Source of the DNA: Verrucomicrobiales bacterium
Lineage (GTDB): Bacteria > Verrucomicrobiota > Verrucomicrobiia > Verrucomicrobiales > DEV007
Assembly: GCA_029213265.1 (NCBI GenBank)
Contig: JARGNG010000003.1
Location: forward strand, 127,131 to 191,130
Reading direction: 5' to 3'
DNA length: 64,000 nt
Both the position numbers and the translations under genes were made by a program. The notes beneath the pieces were generated by a model that searched no databases, was not told the DNA's origin, and saw only the letters and a program-made list of their open reading frames with translations. Positions 53,760 to 61,992 of the stretch are shown one piece after another (positions within the stretch are counted from its first letter, which is position 1; the number at the start of each line of letters is the position of its first letter).

Positions 53760-55763
53760 GTGCACCCTCTCCGTCATGTCTATTTCACGATCCTTGCTCT
53801 GTTCGCAAGTGCTTCGACGGCGTTCGGTCAGACCGTGCTAATTGACAACGCTTCGGGTTCTCAAGTCCAATCCATCCAGATGAGCGCAGTTGGCGAAGCC
53901 TACGCCCAGCCCTTCTCGGTCGGAGCTACGGCACAGGCGATCAACGCCATCTCGGTCCGGCTTACCAACACCGCAGGGGCTCCCTACGACGTACGATTCG
54001 CTCTCTGGTCCGACAACGGAGGGAGTCCGAATCAAAAGTTGGCAGAGTCAGATGTGATTTCTGAATTGGGAACCGTCTTAGGCTCACAAAGATCCAAATC
54101 GTGGCCCGGCATCCCCGAACCCATCCTCGCAGCGAACGATACCTATTGGCTTTCCGTCGAGCTGGTCTCCGGTGCGATGGGCTGGGATTTCAAAGGAACG
54201 ACGGACAATCCGGGAGGCACCGGCGGCATTCTCCTCGCAGGCAATCGCATTTCCACCGACCGTGGTGAGACCTGGCCGGGCGACTATTCCGAGGGCGGCG
54301 TGGCCATGATTCGCATGGTCGGGAGCGAAGCCACCTCAGCGGTCGTCACTTCCGTGCTCGACTCGGGAGCAGGCTCCCTCCGCGATGCGATCGTGGAAGC
54401 AAATACTATCGCCGGGCCGTCAGCGATTTGGTTCGATCCTGCTCTCTCGGGGCAGACGATCCGCTTGGATGGCACGGAACTCACCCTCAGCAGTGAGCTC
54501 TCGATCGATGCGTCCAATTTGCCGGATGGCATCATCCTTTCCGGCGACCGGACGGATGACGGACATACCGCTGATGATTCCCGCGTCTTCCGGATCGAAT
54601 TCGGCGCCGAGGTGTATCTGGATTCTCTCATCATCACGGAAGGGCGCTCACCGAATGGAGAAGAAGGACTCTTCGGTGAGAGAAATGGAGGCGGCGGAAT
54701 TTCCAACGAAGGAACGCTCACGATGAGGCGATGCACCCTTGCCGGAAATACAGGCGGCCCCGGGAGAGACGGAGATGCCGGTGGTGATGGCAATGGCAGA
54801 GCCGCCCCCGATGGAGGTGGAATCGCAAACTACAACACCGCAACGATCGAGGAGTGCACCATTTCCCACAACCTCACGGGAGCTGGAGGGAACGCGGCAT
54901 TGGACTTTCGCAATGGTGGCGAGAGTGGGTATGGTGCCGGCATTTTCAACCAGGGTACTGTCACCATTCGAAACTCCACCGTCACCGGGAACCTCTGTGG
55001 CTCCGGTGGAGCGGGGTTGAATGGCGGCAATCCCGGCAGAGGCGGCGGTGGTGGTGGCCTTTACTCGCCGGGAACCCTGGTCGTCGAAAGCTGCACCATC
55101 ATTGACAATAAGGCGGCTGACGCCAACCAAACCGGATTCGGTGGTGACGGTGGCGGCATTCTCTGGCAAGGCGGCAGTGCCAACAGTTTCACGATCGAAA
55201 ACACCATTGTCGCTCTCAACCAGGCGGGAGTTGCCGGGAGCGGAGGAGGCACCGCTGGAAAAGGCCCTGACCTCAGACGAACATTTGGAAGTAATCCCCC
55301 CGCCCGCGCCGGGGTCAACTTCATCGGCGACAATACCGACACCGACGAGTTTTTCGCAGAGGGATTTCCGAACCCCAACGGCGACCTCGTCGGAACCGGC
55401 GCCAGCCCGATTGATCCTGATCTCGGACCTTTCGAAGACAATGGCGGAATGACCCTGACATTCCTCCCTCAATCATTCTCCCCTGTCGCCGATCCACCGA
55501 ACGGTCTCGAAGTGGCACCTTTCCCGATCGATCAACGGGGGGAACCACGCCTCACCGGAATCCGAATGGACATCGGGGCGATCGAGGCACCCGACTACGC
55601 CGGCATCCGTGCTGCCCTCGCCGCACGCAAATCCCAGCTCACCCGCACGATACGCACGCTGAACAAAAAGGCGAAGATCGCAAAGCGCAAAGGGCAGACG
55701 CGTAAGGTCCGCTCCTTGAAGAAGAAAATCAGACAACTGACCCGAACGCTGAACAGCCTCTAA
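53760..55763 (+). CDS. Secreted beta-helix protein with choice-of-anchor domains and basic C-terminal tail
   Basis: The 667-residue protein begins at a GTG and has a signal peptide ending STAFGQ. Residues about 24-190 match a choice-of-anchor R-like jelly-roll (AYAQPFSVGATAQAINAISV; FALWSDNGGSPNQKLAES). Residues 200-605 are a Gly/Asn-rich right-handed beta-helix of choice-of-anchor Q type with SGAGSLRDAIVEAN near its start. The last 50 residues are Lys/Arg-rich and helical (NKKAKIAKRKGQTRKVRSLK), ending LTRTLNSL. The tail is related to that of the next gene. It may be an adhesin or glycan-binding protein. Confidence 0.8.
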   Translation: MHPLRHVYFTILALFASASTAFGQTVLIDNASGSQVQSIQMSAVGEAYAQPFSVGATAQAINAISVRLTNTAGAPYDVRFALWSDNGGSPNQKLAESDVISELGTVLGSQRSKSWPGIPEPILAANDTYWLSVELVSGAMGWDFKGTTDNPGGTGGILLAGNRISTDRGETWPGDYSEGGVAMIRMVGSEATSAVVTSVLDSGAGSLRDAIVEANTIAGPSAIWFDPALSGQTIRLDGTELTLSSELSIDASNLPDGIILSGDRTDDGHTADDSRVFRIEFGAEVYLDSLIITEGRSPNGEEGLFGERNGGGGISNEGTLTMRRCTLAGNTGGPGRDGDAGGDGNGRAAPDGGGIANYNTATIEECTISHNLTGAGGNAALDFRNGGESGYGAGIFNQGTVTIRNSTVTGNLCGSGGAGLNGGNPGRGGGGGGLYSPGTLVVESCTIIDNKAADANQTGFGGDGGGILWQGGSANSFTIENTIVALNQAGVAGSGGGTAGKGPDLRRTFGSNPPARAGVNFIGDNTDTDEFFAEGFPNPNGDLVGTGASPIDPDLGPFEDNGGMTLTFLPQSFSPVADPPNGLEVAPFPIDQRGEPRLTGIRMDIGAIEAPDYAGIRAALAARKSQLTRTIRTLNKKAKIAKRKGQTRKVRSLKKKIRQLTRTLNSL

Positions 55764-55794
55764 CATTTCCCCCTCCCCTTTCCCTTTCGTCCCC

Positions 55795-57402
55795 ATGACA
55801 AACCTGTTCTCCAAATGCCTTCTTGCTGCCGCCTCTGCGTTGGTTTTGGCATCAACAGGCCCGTCGTTCGCGCAAACGACCCATATCGTCACCGAAAGCA
55901 CCGACTCCATCTCCGGATCCCTGCGCGATGCGGTCGACATGGCCGCCTCGGGCGACACCATTACTTTCGACAGCGCTCTCTCGGGCGCTGTGATTCGTCT
56001 CACGGGAGGGACCCTTGTCATCGACGAAGATATCACGATCGACGCTTCGAGCCTCAGTGAGCGCGTCCAGATTTCCGGTGACACCAACAACAACGGCCCT
56101 GATTCGGCGGATGTCAGGGTGATGGAAATCGAGGCGGGAACCACAGTGACCCTCCAGTTTCTCACCATCCGCGATGGCCACACCCCGTCTCCCCCACAGG
56201 GCACGGGGCCCCTACCGAATCGAAACGGCGCCGGCCTCTACGTCTTCGGCAACCTGACCCTGTTGGACTGCCTCGTTACGGAAAACCGGACGGGTGATGG
56301 CGCTCCCGGTATCAATACCGGAACGACTTTTGATGAAAGCGGAGATGACGGTGCCAAGGGTGGAGGCATAGCAGTAGTTGTCGGAAGCCTTCTGATCCGC
56401 GACAGCACAATCAGCAACAACCGAACCGGAGATGGAGGACCCAGCGATTTCGGTGTCGGCGGTCGGGGCGGAAGCGGCGCGGGAATCTACTGCGGAGGCT
56501 CAGTCACGATCGAGAACTCACTCATTCAGGGCAATGTCACCGGCGACGGAGGCCTCAGCACGGCTGACGCGGGAGGAATCGGCGGCTTTGGCGGCGGCAT
56601 CGATCACGCAGGAGGAGTCCTCACCGTAACAAATTCCACGATCGTCGGGAACATGGCTGGCAAATCTTCGGCCGGCACTGTCGGCACCACCTTCTCCGGC
56701 GGCGGAGGCGGCATCAATGCGACCAGCACTTTCCAGATTCGGAACACCACCATTACCGGGAACAGCGTTCCTGTTCCCGGCAACGGAGGCATTCACTTCG
56801 GAGGCGGTCTCGCCGTCAGCAGCCAGGCTACTCCCGGCTCGACCCTCACAAATACCATCCTCGCTGAGAATACTGTTTCTGTTTTGTCCGGTGGAGAGGG
56901 CCCGGACTTCGGTTCCCTCAACAATACCGCCCCCGCTTTCGAAGGTGTGAATTTGATCGGGGACAACACCGACGCCCATCCCTGGTTCCTTCCCGGAGCA
57001 CCGAATGCCGACGGTCACTACGTCGGGACAGCCTTTGCGCCTCTCGATCCCCTTCTCAGTCCCCTGCAGGACAATGGCGGCACCACCCTGACACGTCTAC
57101 CTCTCACCGGATCCCCCGCGATCGACCCGACAGGAGGCGACATCACGACTCCATTCCCTTTCGATCAGCGGGGTAACGAACGACTCGAAAACAGCATCGT
57201 CGACATCGGTGCCGTCGAGACGCCAGCCGTCGCCGAACCTCCTCCCCCGGTCGATAATTCCTCGTTGAAGGCGGCTCTCGAATCCAAAATCAAAGTCCTC
57301 AGGAAAAACCTCCGCTTCGCGAAACGCAGCAAGCAGGTCCTCAGGGTGAAGAAGTTGACCCGGCAGATCAAGAAGCTCACAAAGCAATTGAGGGCTTTGT
57401 GA
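55795..57402 (+). CDS. Secreted beta-helix protein, choice-of-anchor Q type, with basic C-terminal tail
   Basis: The 535-residue protein has a signal peptide ending GPSFAQ. It begins its helix with SISGSLRDAVDMAASGDTI and continues as Gly/Asn/Thr-rich repeats (about 40-480). The final 45 residues are basic and amphipathic (SKIKVLRKNLRFAKRSKQV, ending LTKQLRAL) and align with the tail of the preceding protein. It is a paralogue of the neighbour without the N-terminal jelly-roll. The 31-base gap suggests cotranscription. Confidence 0.82.
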   Translation: MTNLFSKCLLAAASALVLASTGPSFAQTTHIVTESTDSISGSLRDAVDMAASGDTITFDSALSGAVIRLTGGTLVIDEDITIDASSLSERVQISGDTNNNGPDSADVRVMEIEAGTTVTLQFLTIRDGHTPSPPQGTGPLPNRNGAGLYVFGNLTLLDCLVTENRTGDGAPGINTGTTFDESGDDGAKGGGIAVVVGSLLIRDSTISNNRTGDGGPSDFGVGGRGGSGAGIYCGGSVTIENSLIQGNVTGDGGLSTADAGGIGGFGGGIDHAGGVLTVTNSTIVGNMAGKSSAGTVGTTFSGGGGGINATSTFQIRNTTITGNSVPVPGNGGIHFGGGLAVSSQATPGSTLTNTILAENTVSVLSGGEGPDFGSLNNTAPAFEGVNLIGDNTDAHPWFLPGAPNADGHYVGTAFAPLDPLLSPLQDNGGTTLTRLPLTGSPAIDPTGGDITTPFPFDQRGNERLENSIVDIGAVETPAVAEPPPPVDNSSLKAALESKIKVLRKNLRFAKRSKQVLRVKKLTRQIKKLTKQLRAL

Positions 57403-57642
57403 GAAGGCAATCGGAAGTCGTCGACGGATTGCGAACTACAAGGCAGGGAGAGAGTTCCCGCCGGGAATTCCCCCGTTCGTTGAGACCGGGAAAAAGTTGC
57501 TCTAATATACCGATCTTCCTCTTCCTTGCGGCCGGAGATTTGCAGATCGAGCGAGATCGCATCTTTTATCATTGATGAAAATTCGAATACTGGCAGAGTG
57601 TGTCGGGGTTGCCGAATAGTGTGAGGGGCGACGTTTACAACG

Positions 57643-58686
57643 ATGATCATCTTATGGGCAACAATACTGATTCTGGTCGGTTTTTACGTCGGCTGGAACA
57701 TCGGCGCAAATGATGCGGCCAATTGCATCGGCACGATGGTGGGTGCCCGGGTGATGTCCTTTCGGAAAGCCGCGCTCATGATGGGAATCTGCGTGATCGC
57801 CGGCGGAATGCTTCAGGGGCACCATGTGATGAAGACGGTGGGAAAAGGGATCATCATCACTTCAGAAGCGGATTACCAGAAAACGAACGACGCGCCTCCA
57901 CCTGCGTCGCTGAAGACCTTTTTTCCCGATGAACGGCTCCCGGACCTGGCGATTTTTGTCGCGCTGCTTTCTGCCGGACTGTTTGTGACCATCGCCACTT
58001 TTACCAGGGTTCCGGTTTCGACCTCCCAGGCGATCGTGGGCGGAGTCGCCGGGGTTGGCATAGGAATCGTCGGGTTCGACGGCGGGTATGTGAAAATGGG
58101 AGTGCTGTGGAAGATCATGAGTTGCTGGCTCATCAGTCCGGTTTTGTGTCTGATCCTGGCATTTGTGGTCTACCTGATTCTGGCAAGGTTGATCCGCAGA
58201 ATGGGTCCCCTGCAAAGCAGTCGGACTCTCTCGGTGCTGGTGATCATTGCTGCTTGTTACGTTTCCTTTTCACTGGGGGCAAACGATGTGGGCAATGCGA
58301 TCGGTCCACTCCTGAATCGCTTTCCGGATCATGGGATCTGGCTCGCACTGCTGGGAGGCGTCGCGATGGCCGTCGGTGCCCTGACATTTGGCCAAAGGGT
58401 CACGGACACCGTGGGAAAGAGCATCACCCCTCTGGATATGGGTGGAGCCTTTGCGGCCCAGGCCTCAGCGGCGGTCGGGGTTCATTTGTTTTCCGTCCTG
58501 GGCATTCCTGTCTCGACTTCTCAGGCAGTGGTAGGTGCGGTGATCGGGGTCGGCCTGACCAAAGGTGCCCGGGCCGTTAGCGGAAAGAAAATTGGCCAAA
58601 TCGTCACAGGCTGGGTTCTCGCTCCGGCTTGTGCCGCACTGTTTTCGTGTTTAGTGTACCGGGGAATCAGTGCGATGCTCTCTTAG
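57643..58686 (+). CDS. Inorganic phosphate transporter, Pit family
   Basis: The 347-residue membrane protein has about ten helices and the duplicated Pit signature: GANDAANCIGTMVGARV near the N terminus and GANDVGNAIGPLL in the second half. It should import metal-phosphate with protons or sodium. The downstream DUF47 gene starts 11 bases later, as is usual for Pit regulators. It forms a phosphate unit with the convergent NptA-like gene. Confidence 0.92.
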   Translation: MIILWATILILVGFYVGWNIGANDAANCIGTMVGARVMSFRKAALMMGICVIAGGMLQGHHVMKTVGKGIIITSEADYQKTNDAPPPASLKTFFPDERLPDLAIFVALLSAGLFVTIATFTRVPVSTSQAIVGGVAGVGIGIVGFDGGYVKMGVLWKIMSCWLISPVLCLILAFVVYLILARLIRRMGPLQSSRTLSVLVIIAACYVSFSLGANDVGNAIGPLLNRFPDHGIWLALLGGVAMAVGALTFGQRVTDTVGKSITPLDMGGAFAAQASAAVGVHLFSVLGIPVSTSQAVVGAVIGVGLTKGARAVSGKKIGQIVTGWVLAPACAALFSCLVYRGISAMLS

Positions 58687-58697
58687 AATCTACAGGG

Positions 58698-59351
58698 ATG
58701 AAAATATTCAAAAAAGAAAAGGAAGTCGCGGAACTGGCTCTGGAATATCTGGATCAGGCCACAGGATGCGTCTCGGCTGGAGAAGCCGCCGTGCAGGCTT
58801 ACCTGGGCGGAGATCTCATCGAAGCATCGGCACGCCAACAGGAAGCCTCTGATCTGGAAACGGCAGCGGATATCCAGCGAAGGTCGATTGGTGATCTGCT
58901 GTTTTCAGGCGCCTATCTCCCCTTGATTCGAGGTGACATTTTCTCGGTGATCGAGTCGCTGGATAAAATGCCGAACGCATCCGAGGCCTGCGCCGGTTTT
59001 TTTATCGGCGAAAAGCCGCTCGTGCCGGAAGATTTCCGGGAGTCGTTTGCAGAAGTGGCGGCCGAGTCATTCGGGTCGATGGAAATTCTTCGGAAAGCGG
59101 TGAAATCCTTTTTTAAGCCCAAGGGTGATATCGAAAAAATTCGAACACTCACCGAGGAGGTGGGTGTCCGTGAGACACGGGTCGATGATTTGGAATGGGC
59201 TCTGACCGTTTCGATCTTCGAAAGCGAAACCCTCGATCTTAGCCAAAAGCGCCATCTGAAAACGGCGCTCGACAGGATGGTGCATCTATCCGACATCGCT
59301 GAAAATGTGGCGGACCGCCTCGAATTGGCAGCGATGAAGTCGGTGCTTTGA
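58698..59351 (+). CDS. DUF47/PhoU-like phosphate transport accessory protein
   Basis: From ATG 58698, preceded by AGGG, the 217-residue protein is all-helical and fits the DUF47 (TIGR00153) family that accompanies Pit transporters. Helical blocks such as FSVIESLDKMPNASEACAGFF and HLSDIAENVADRLELAAMKSV contain the usual ExxD-type metal-binding residues. Longer frames from 58629 lie inside the transporter gene. It probably modulates Pit activity. Confidence 0.9.
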   Translation: MKIFKKEKEVAELALEYLDQATGCVSAGEAAVQAYLGGDLIEASARQQEASDLETAADIQRRSIGDLLFSGAYLPLIRGDIFSVIESLDKMPNASEACAGFFIGEKPLVPEDFRESFAEVAAESFGSMEILRKAVKSFFKPKGDIEKIRTLTEEVGVRETRVDDLEWALTVSIFESETLDLSQKRHLKTALDRMVHLSDIAENVADRLELAAMKSVL

Positions 59352-59380
59352 GCTTCGCTCGCGAAAGCCTGCCTTCCCTG

Positions 59381-59398
59381 CCGCTCCCGAAGGAGCGG
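59381..59398. terminator. Strong stem-loop between convergent phosphate genes
   Basis: CCGCTCC (59381-59387), loop CGAA, and GGAGCGG (59392-59398) form a perfect seven-pair GC-rich stem. Read on the minus strand the loop is C(TTCG)G, an exceptionally stable RNA tetraloop. It sits in the 56-base gap between DUF47 (plus) and NptA (minus) and could stop both. No T-run follows on either strand. Confidence 0.5.
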
Positions 59399-59407
59399 GG
59401 AAATTGA

Positions 59408-61174
59408 TCAGGCTTCTTCGTATTTGTCGGGCACTTCGTGCTCGAACATATCGAAGTAGGATGTCTGGACGATGTTGAGGCCGTGATTACCGATCAGTTC
59501 GAACTGATTGTTCATGTCAATCGTCAGCATTTCCGTTTTCACATCGATTCCCTCGCCACCCATTCGCTTCATCGCAAGCTTGTTCAGGCGTTTCCTCATA
59601 CGATCGATTTCGTCTTCGAGTTGCTCGGCTCTCTTCATGTGCGCATCGGTCGGTCCACTTTTGAGCACGGTCAGGTAGAGATCGATCATTTCATTGACGA
59701 GCGCGGCGAATTCCAGAACGCCGGCCGTTCCCTCATCAGAAAAGTCGCGGCTCTTGGTGTATTTGCGCCTCGTGATCTGGATGAGGCGGTAGATGGTATC
59801 GCCAATTTCTTCCAGTTCGGAAACAATGCGGACCATGCGAGCCACAGAACGGGAATTCTCCGGACTGATTTCGGCGGCCGAGGTTCGCACGAGGTACTCG
59901 ACAATATCATGGGTAAGGATGTCGGTTGCATCCTCCTGAGCCTTGATCCGTTTCACCTCCTCGGTGAGATCCTGATCGGGGCTCTTGAAAACCTCCAGGT
60001 ATCCGTGAAACATTTCCTGGGTGATGTCGGCCAGTTCACGAGTCGCGTTTTCGGCCTCGGGTATATTTAACTCTCCGACATCGACCATGTTCTGAGAGAT
60101 GAACCGCAACCGGTGCGGCTGATGTTCGGCATCGGGTTGTTCTACCGGTTCCTTGATCCAGCCGGTAACGAGTTTGGCGATTTGAGGCACGAACCAAACA
60201 AGGAGGCAGATGTTGGCCAGATTGAAAACCGAGTGAAAGATGGCGAGGCGGAAGCCCATTTCCGATTCTACTTTGCCTGTCCGAAGTGAGTCCGGCAGCA
60301 GGCTGGCCATGGCGTTCACCCCGGCGAGGAATGGGTAGAATGCAATCAACATCCAAATAACTCCGATGATGTTAAACAGGAAGTGGGCTCGCGCAGCACG
60401 TCTCCCATTCGTATTGGTCCCGAGAGCGGCCAGCCAGGCGGTAACGGTCGTTCCGATATTTTCCCCCAGCACGATGGCGGCCGATTCGGGAAAGCCGATC
60501 CACCCCTGAATCGCCAGGGTCACCGTGATCGCCATGGCAGCCGATGAGGATTGCACAATCAAGGTCAGCAGCACTCCAAGACAAAGGAAGATCAGGATGG
60601 AGCCATATCCATGGCCGCTCATATTCTGAATCCACGATTGAATGTCAGCCGCCTTAGCCGCCAGAATGGGATCGGTACTTTGCAACATCCCCTTCATATC
60701 AGGAACCGACTCTTTCAGGAGAAACAGTCCGTAGAACAGCAGGCCGAACCCGATCAGAACCTCGCCGAAATTCCGGACTCGATTTTTCCCGATAAAAAAG
60801 ATGGGAAGGCCGATGCCGATGATAGGGATGGCGATCGTGGAAAGGGAGAATTTCCCGATGAAAGCGATGATCCACGCCGTGAGGGTCGTGCCGAGATTGG
60901 CCCCCATGATCACGCCGATCGACTCCGTCAGGGTGAGCAATCCGGCATTCACAAAACTGACGACCATCACCGTGGTGGCGGAGGAAGATTGAAGAAGGCC
61001 GGTCGTCGTGACTCCGGTCAGGACGGCGGAAGCCCGGTTGTGCGTCATCGTCGCCATGACCTTGCGCATCCGGTTTCCGGCAGTCCGCTGGATGCCTTCG
61101 CTCATGACTTTCATTCCGTAGAGGAAAACGCCGAGAGCACCGAGAATCTTCAGGATAAAAATGAGCGTCGCCAT
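59408..61174 (-). CDS. Na/Pi cotransporter family protein (NptA-like) with PhoU-like C-terminal domain
   Basis: The 588-residue protein has about nine helices in its first 350 residues, with the duplicated QSSSATTVM and QSSSAAMAIT signatures of type II Na/Pi cotransporters. The cytoplasmic C-terminal part (about 370-580) is helical and PhoU-like (RMVRIVSELEEIGDTIYRLIQIT). It should import or export phosphate with sodium. It is convergent with the Pit/DUF47 pair, giving two phosphate carriers in 3.5 kb. Confidence 0.92.
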   Translation of the reverse strand: MATLIFILKILGALGVFLYGMKVMSEGIQRTAGNRMRKVMATMTHNRASAVLTGVTTTGLLQSSSATTVMVVSFVNAGLLTLTESIGVIMGANLGTTLTAWIIAFIGKFSLSTIAIPIIGIGLPIFFIGKNRVRNFGEVLIGFGLLFYGLFLLKESVPDMKGMLQSTDPILAAKAADIQSWIQNMSGHGYGSILIFLCLGVLLTLIVQSSSAAMAITVTLAIQGWIGFPESAAIVLGENIGTTVTAWLAALGTNTNGRRAARAHFLFNIIGVIWMLIAFYPFLAGVNAMASLLPDSLRTGKVESEMGFRLAIFHSVFNLANICLLVWFVPQIAKLVTGWIKEPVEQPDAEHQPHRLRFISQNMVDVGELNIPEAENATRELADITQEMFHGYLEVFKSPDQDLTEEVKRIKAQEDATDILTHDIVEYLVRTSAAEISPENSRSVARMVRIVSELEEIGDTIYRLIQITRRKYTKSRDFSDEGTAGVLEFAALVNEMIDLYLTVLKSGPTDAHMKRAEQLEDEIDRMRKRLNKLAMKRMGGEGIDVKTEMLTIDMNNQFELIGNHGLNIVQTSYFDMFEHEVPDKYEEA

Positions 61175-61663
61175 AAGTCAGATTTTGTGATGAAAGGACC
61201 AGTCATGCCGACGAGCGAAGAAATTGTCACGGATAAAAATACCGAAAAGACCAGTTGGGACAATCACCGCTACATTTCCGCCAATGGATGCGCAGCCGGG
61301 GTTTCAGGCAGGAAGGAACAGCGTAATGAGGAGGAGAATATCATCACCTCCACTCATCCGGGACGACACCCGGCGATGAAGCATCCGGGTTGAACCGACG
61401 CGAAGTTTGACTGCCGCCAGCAGGAAAAAGGCTGGCGCGAATGTGACCTCAAGGCGATTTCCCAGCAGTAGCGAAGCAGCCCCTCGAACGTCACCTTCCG
61501 GCCCGGCTGAGGCGCGGCGGCGCGCCAACCGGCGCACTACCGCTTGCCGTGGACGTCGTTCCCGAACTTACTCGTTTTACAGGTTTCGCCAGGGTGACCT
61601 TTTGTAGTAGCATTCATCAGATGTCCAGTTGGCTGAATCCCTGCCGCTCCGCCCCTTTTCACC
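61175..61663. other. Intergenic region upstream of the NptA-like gene
   Basis: These 489 bases lie between the NptA-like start and the Dabb gene. A plus-strand 67-codon frame (61190-61393) begins with ATG but has no recognisable similarity. The stretch 61490-61560 is very GC-rich with CGGCGCGCC palindromes. No RNA gene or repeat is recognised. Confidence 0.4.
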
Positions 61664-61966
61664 ATGATTGAGCACACTGTCACCTTTACCCTGAAGCATC
61701 CGCAGAATTCCGATGCGGAACACGATTTCCTTACCGCTGCGGGTGAGCTTGCCGCGATTCCAGGAGTCTGCGATTTCGCGATTCGTCGGCAAATCAGCGA
61801 AAAACACCCGCATAGCTTCGGCATTACGATGCGCTTCGAGTCCCCGGAAGCCTACGATACCTACCTTGCCGACCCGATCCATACGGCCTTTGTGAAGCAG
61901 CGCTGGATGAAGGACGTGGACGCGTTTCAGGAAGCGGACTTTGCGCCTCTGGATTTCGTGCGATAA
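61664..61966 (+). CDS. Dabb (stress-responsive A/B barrel) domain protein
   Basis: The 100-residue protein fits the Dabb family, a small dimeric alpha/beta barrel: it opens MIEHTVTFTLKH and ends FVKQRWMKDVDAFQEADF. No signal peptide is present. Dabb proteins have varied or unknown roles in bacteria and are common next to sulfatases and sugar-catabolic genes in Planctomycetes and Verrucomicrobia. It is 26 bases upstream of the sulfatase and likely cotranscribed. Confidence 0.87.
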   Translation: MIEHTVTFTLKHPQNSDAEHDFLTAAGELAAIPGVCDFAIRRQISEKHPHSFGITMRFESPEAYDTYLADPIHTAFVKQRWMKDVDAFQEADFAPLDFVR

Positions 61967-61992
61967 CCCGTGAAGCTGATGATGCCTTCTCC

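Noticed and set aside
61190..61393. 67-codon plus-strand frame upstream of the NptA-like gene
   Set aside because: Begins with ATG but has low hydrophobic content, no domain and lies in a likely promoter region.
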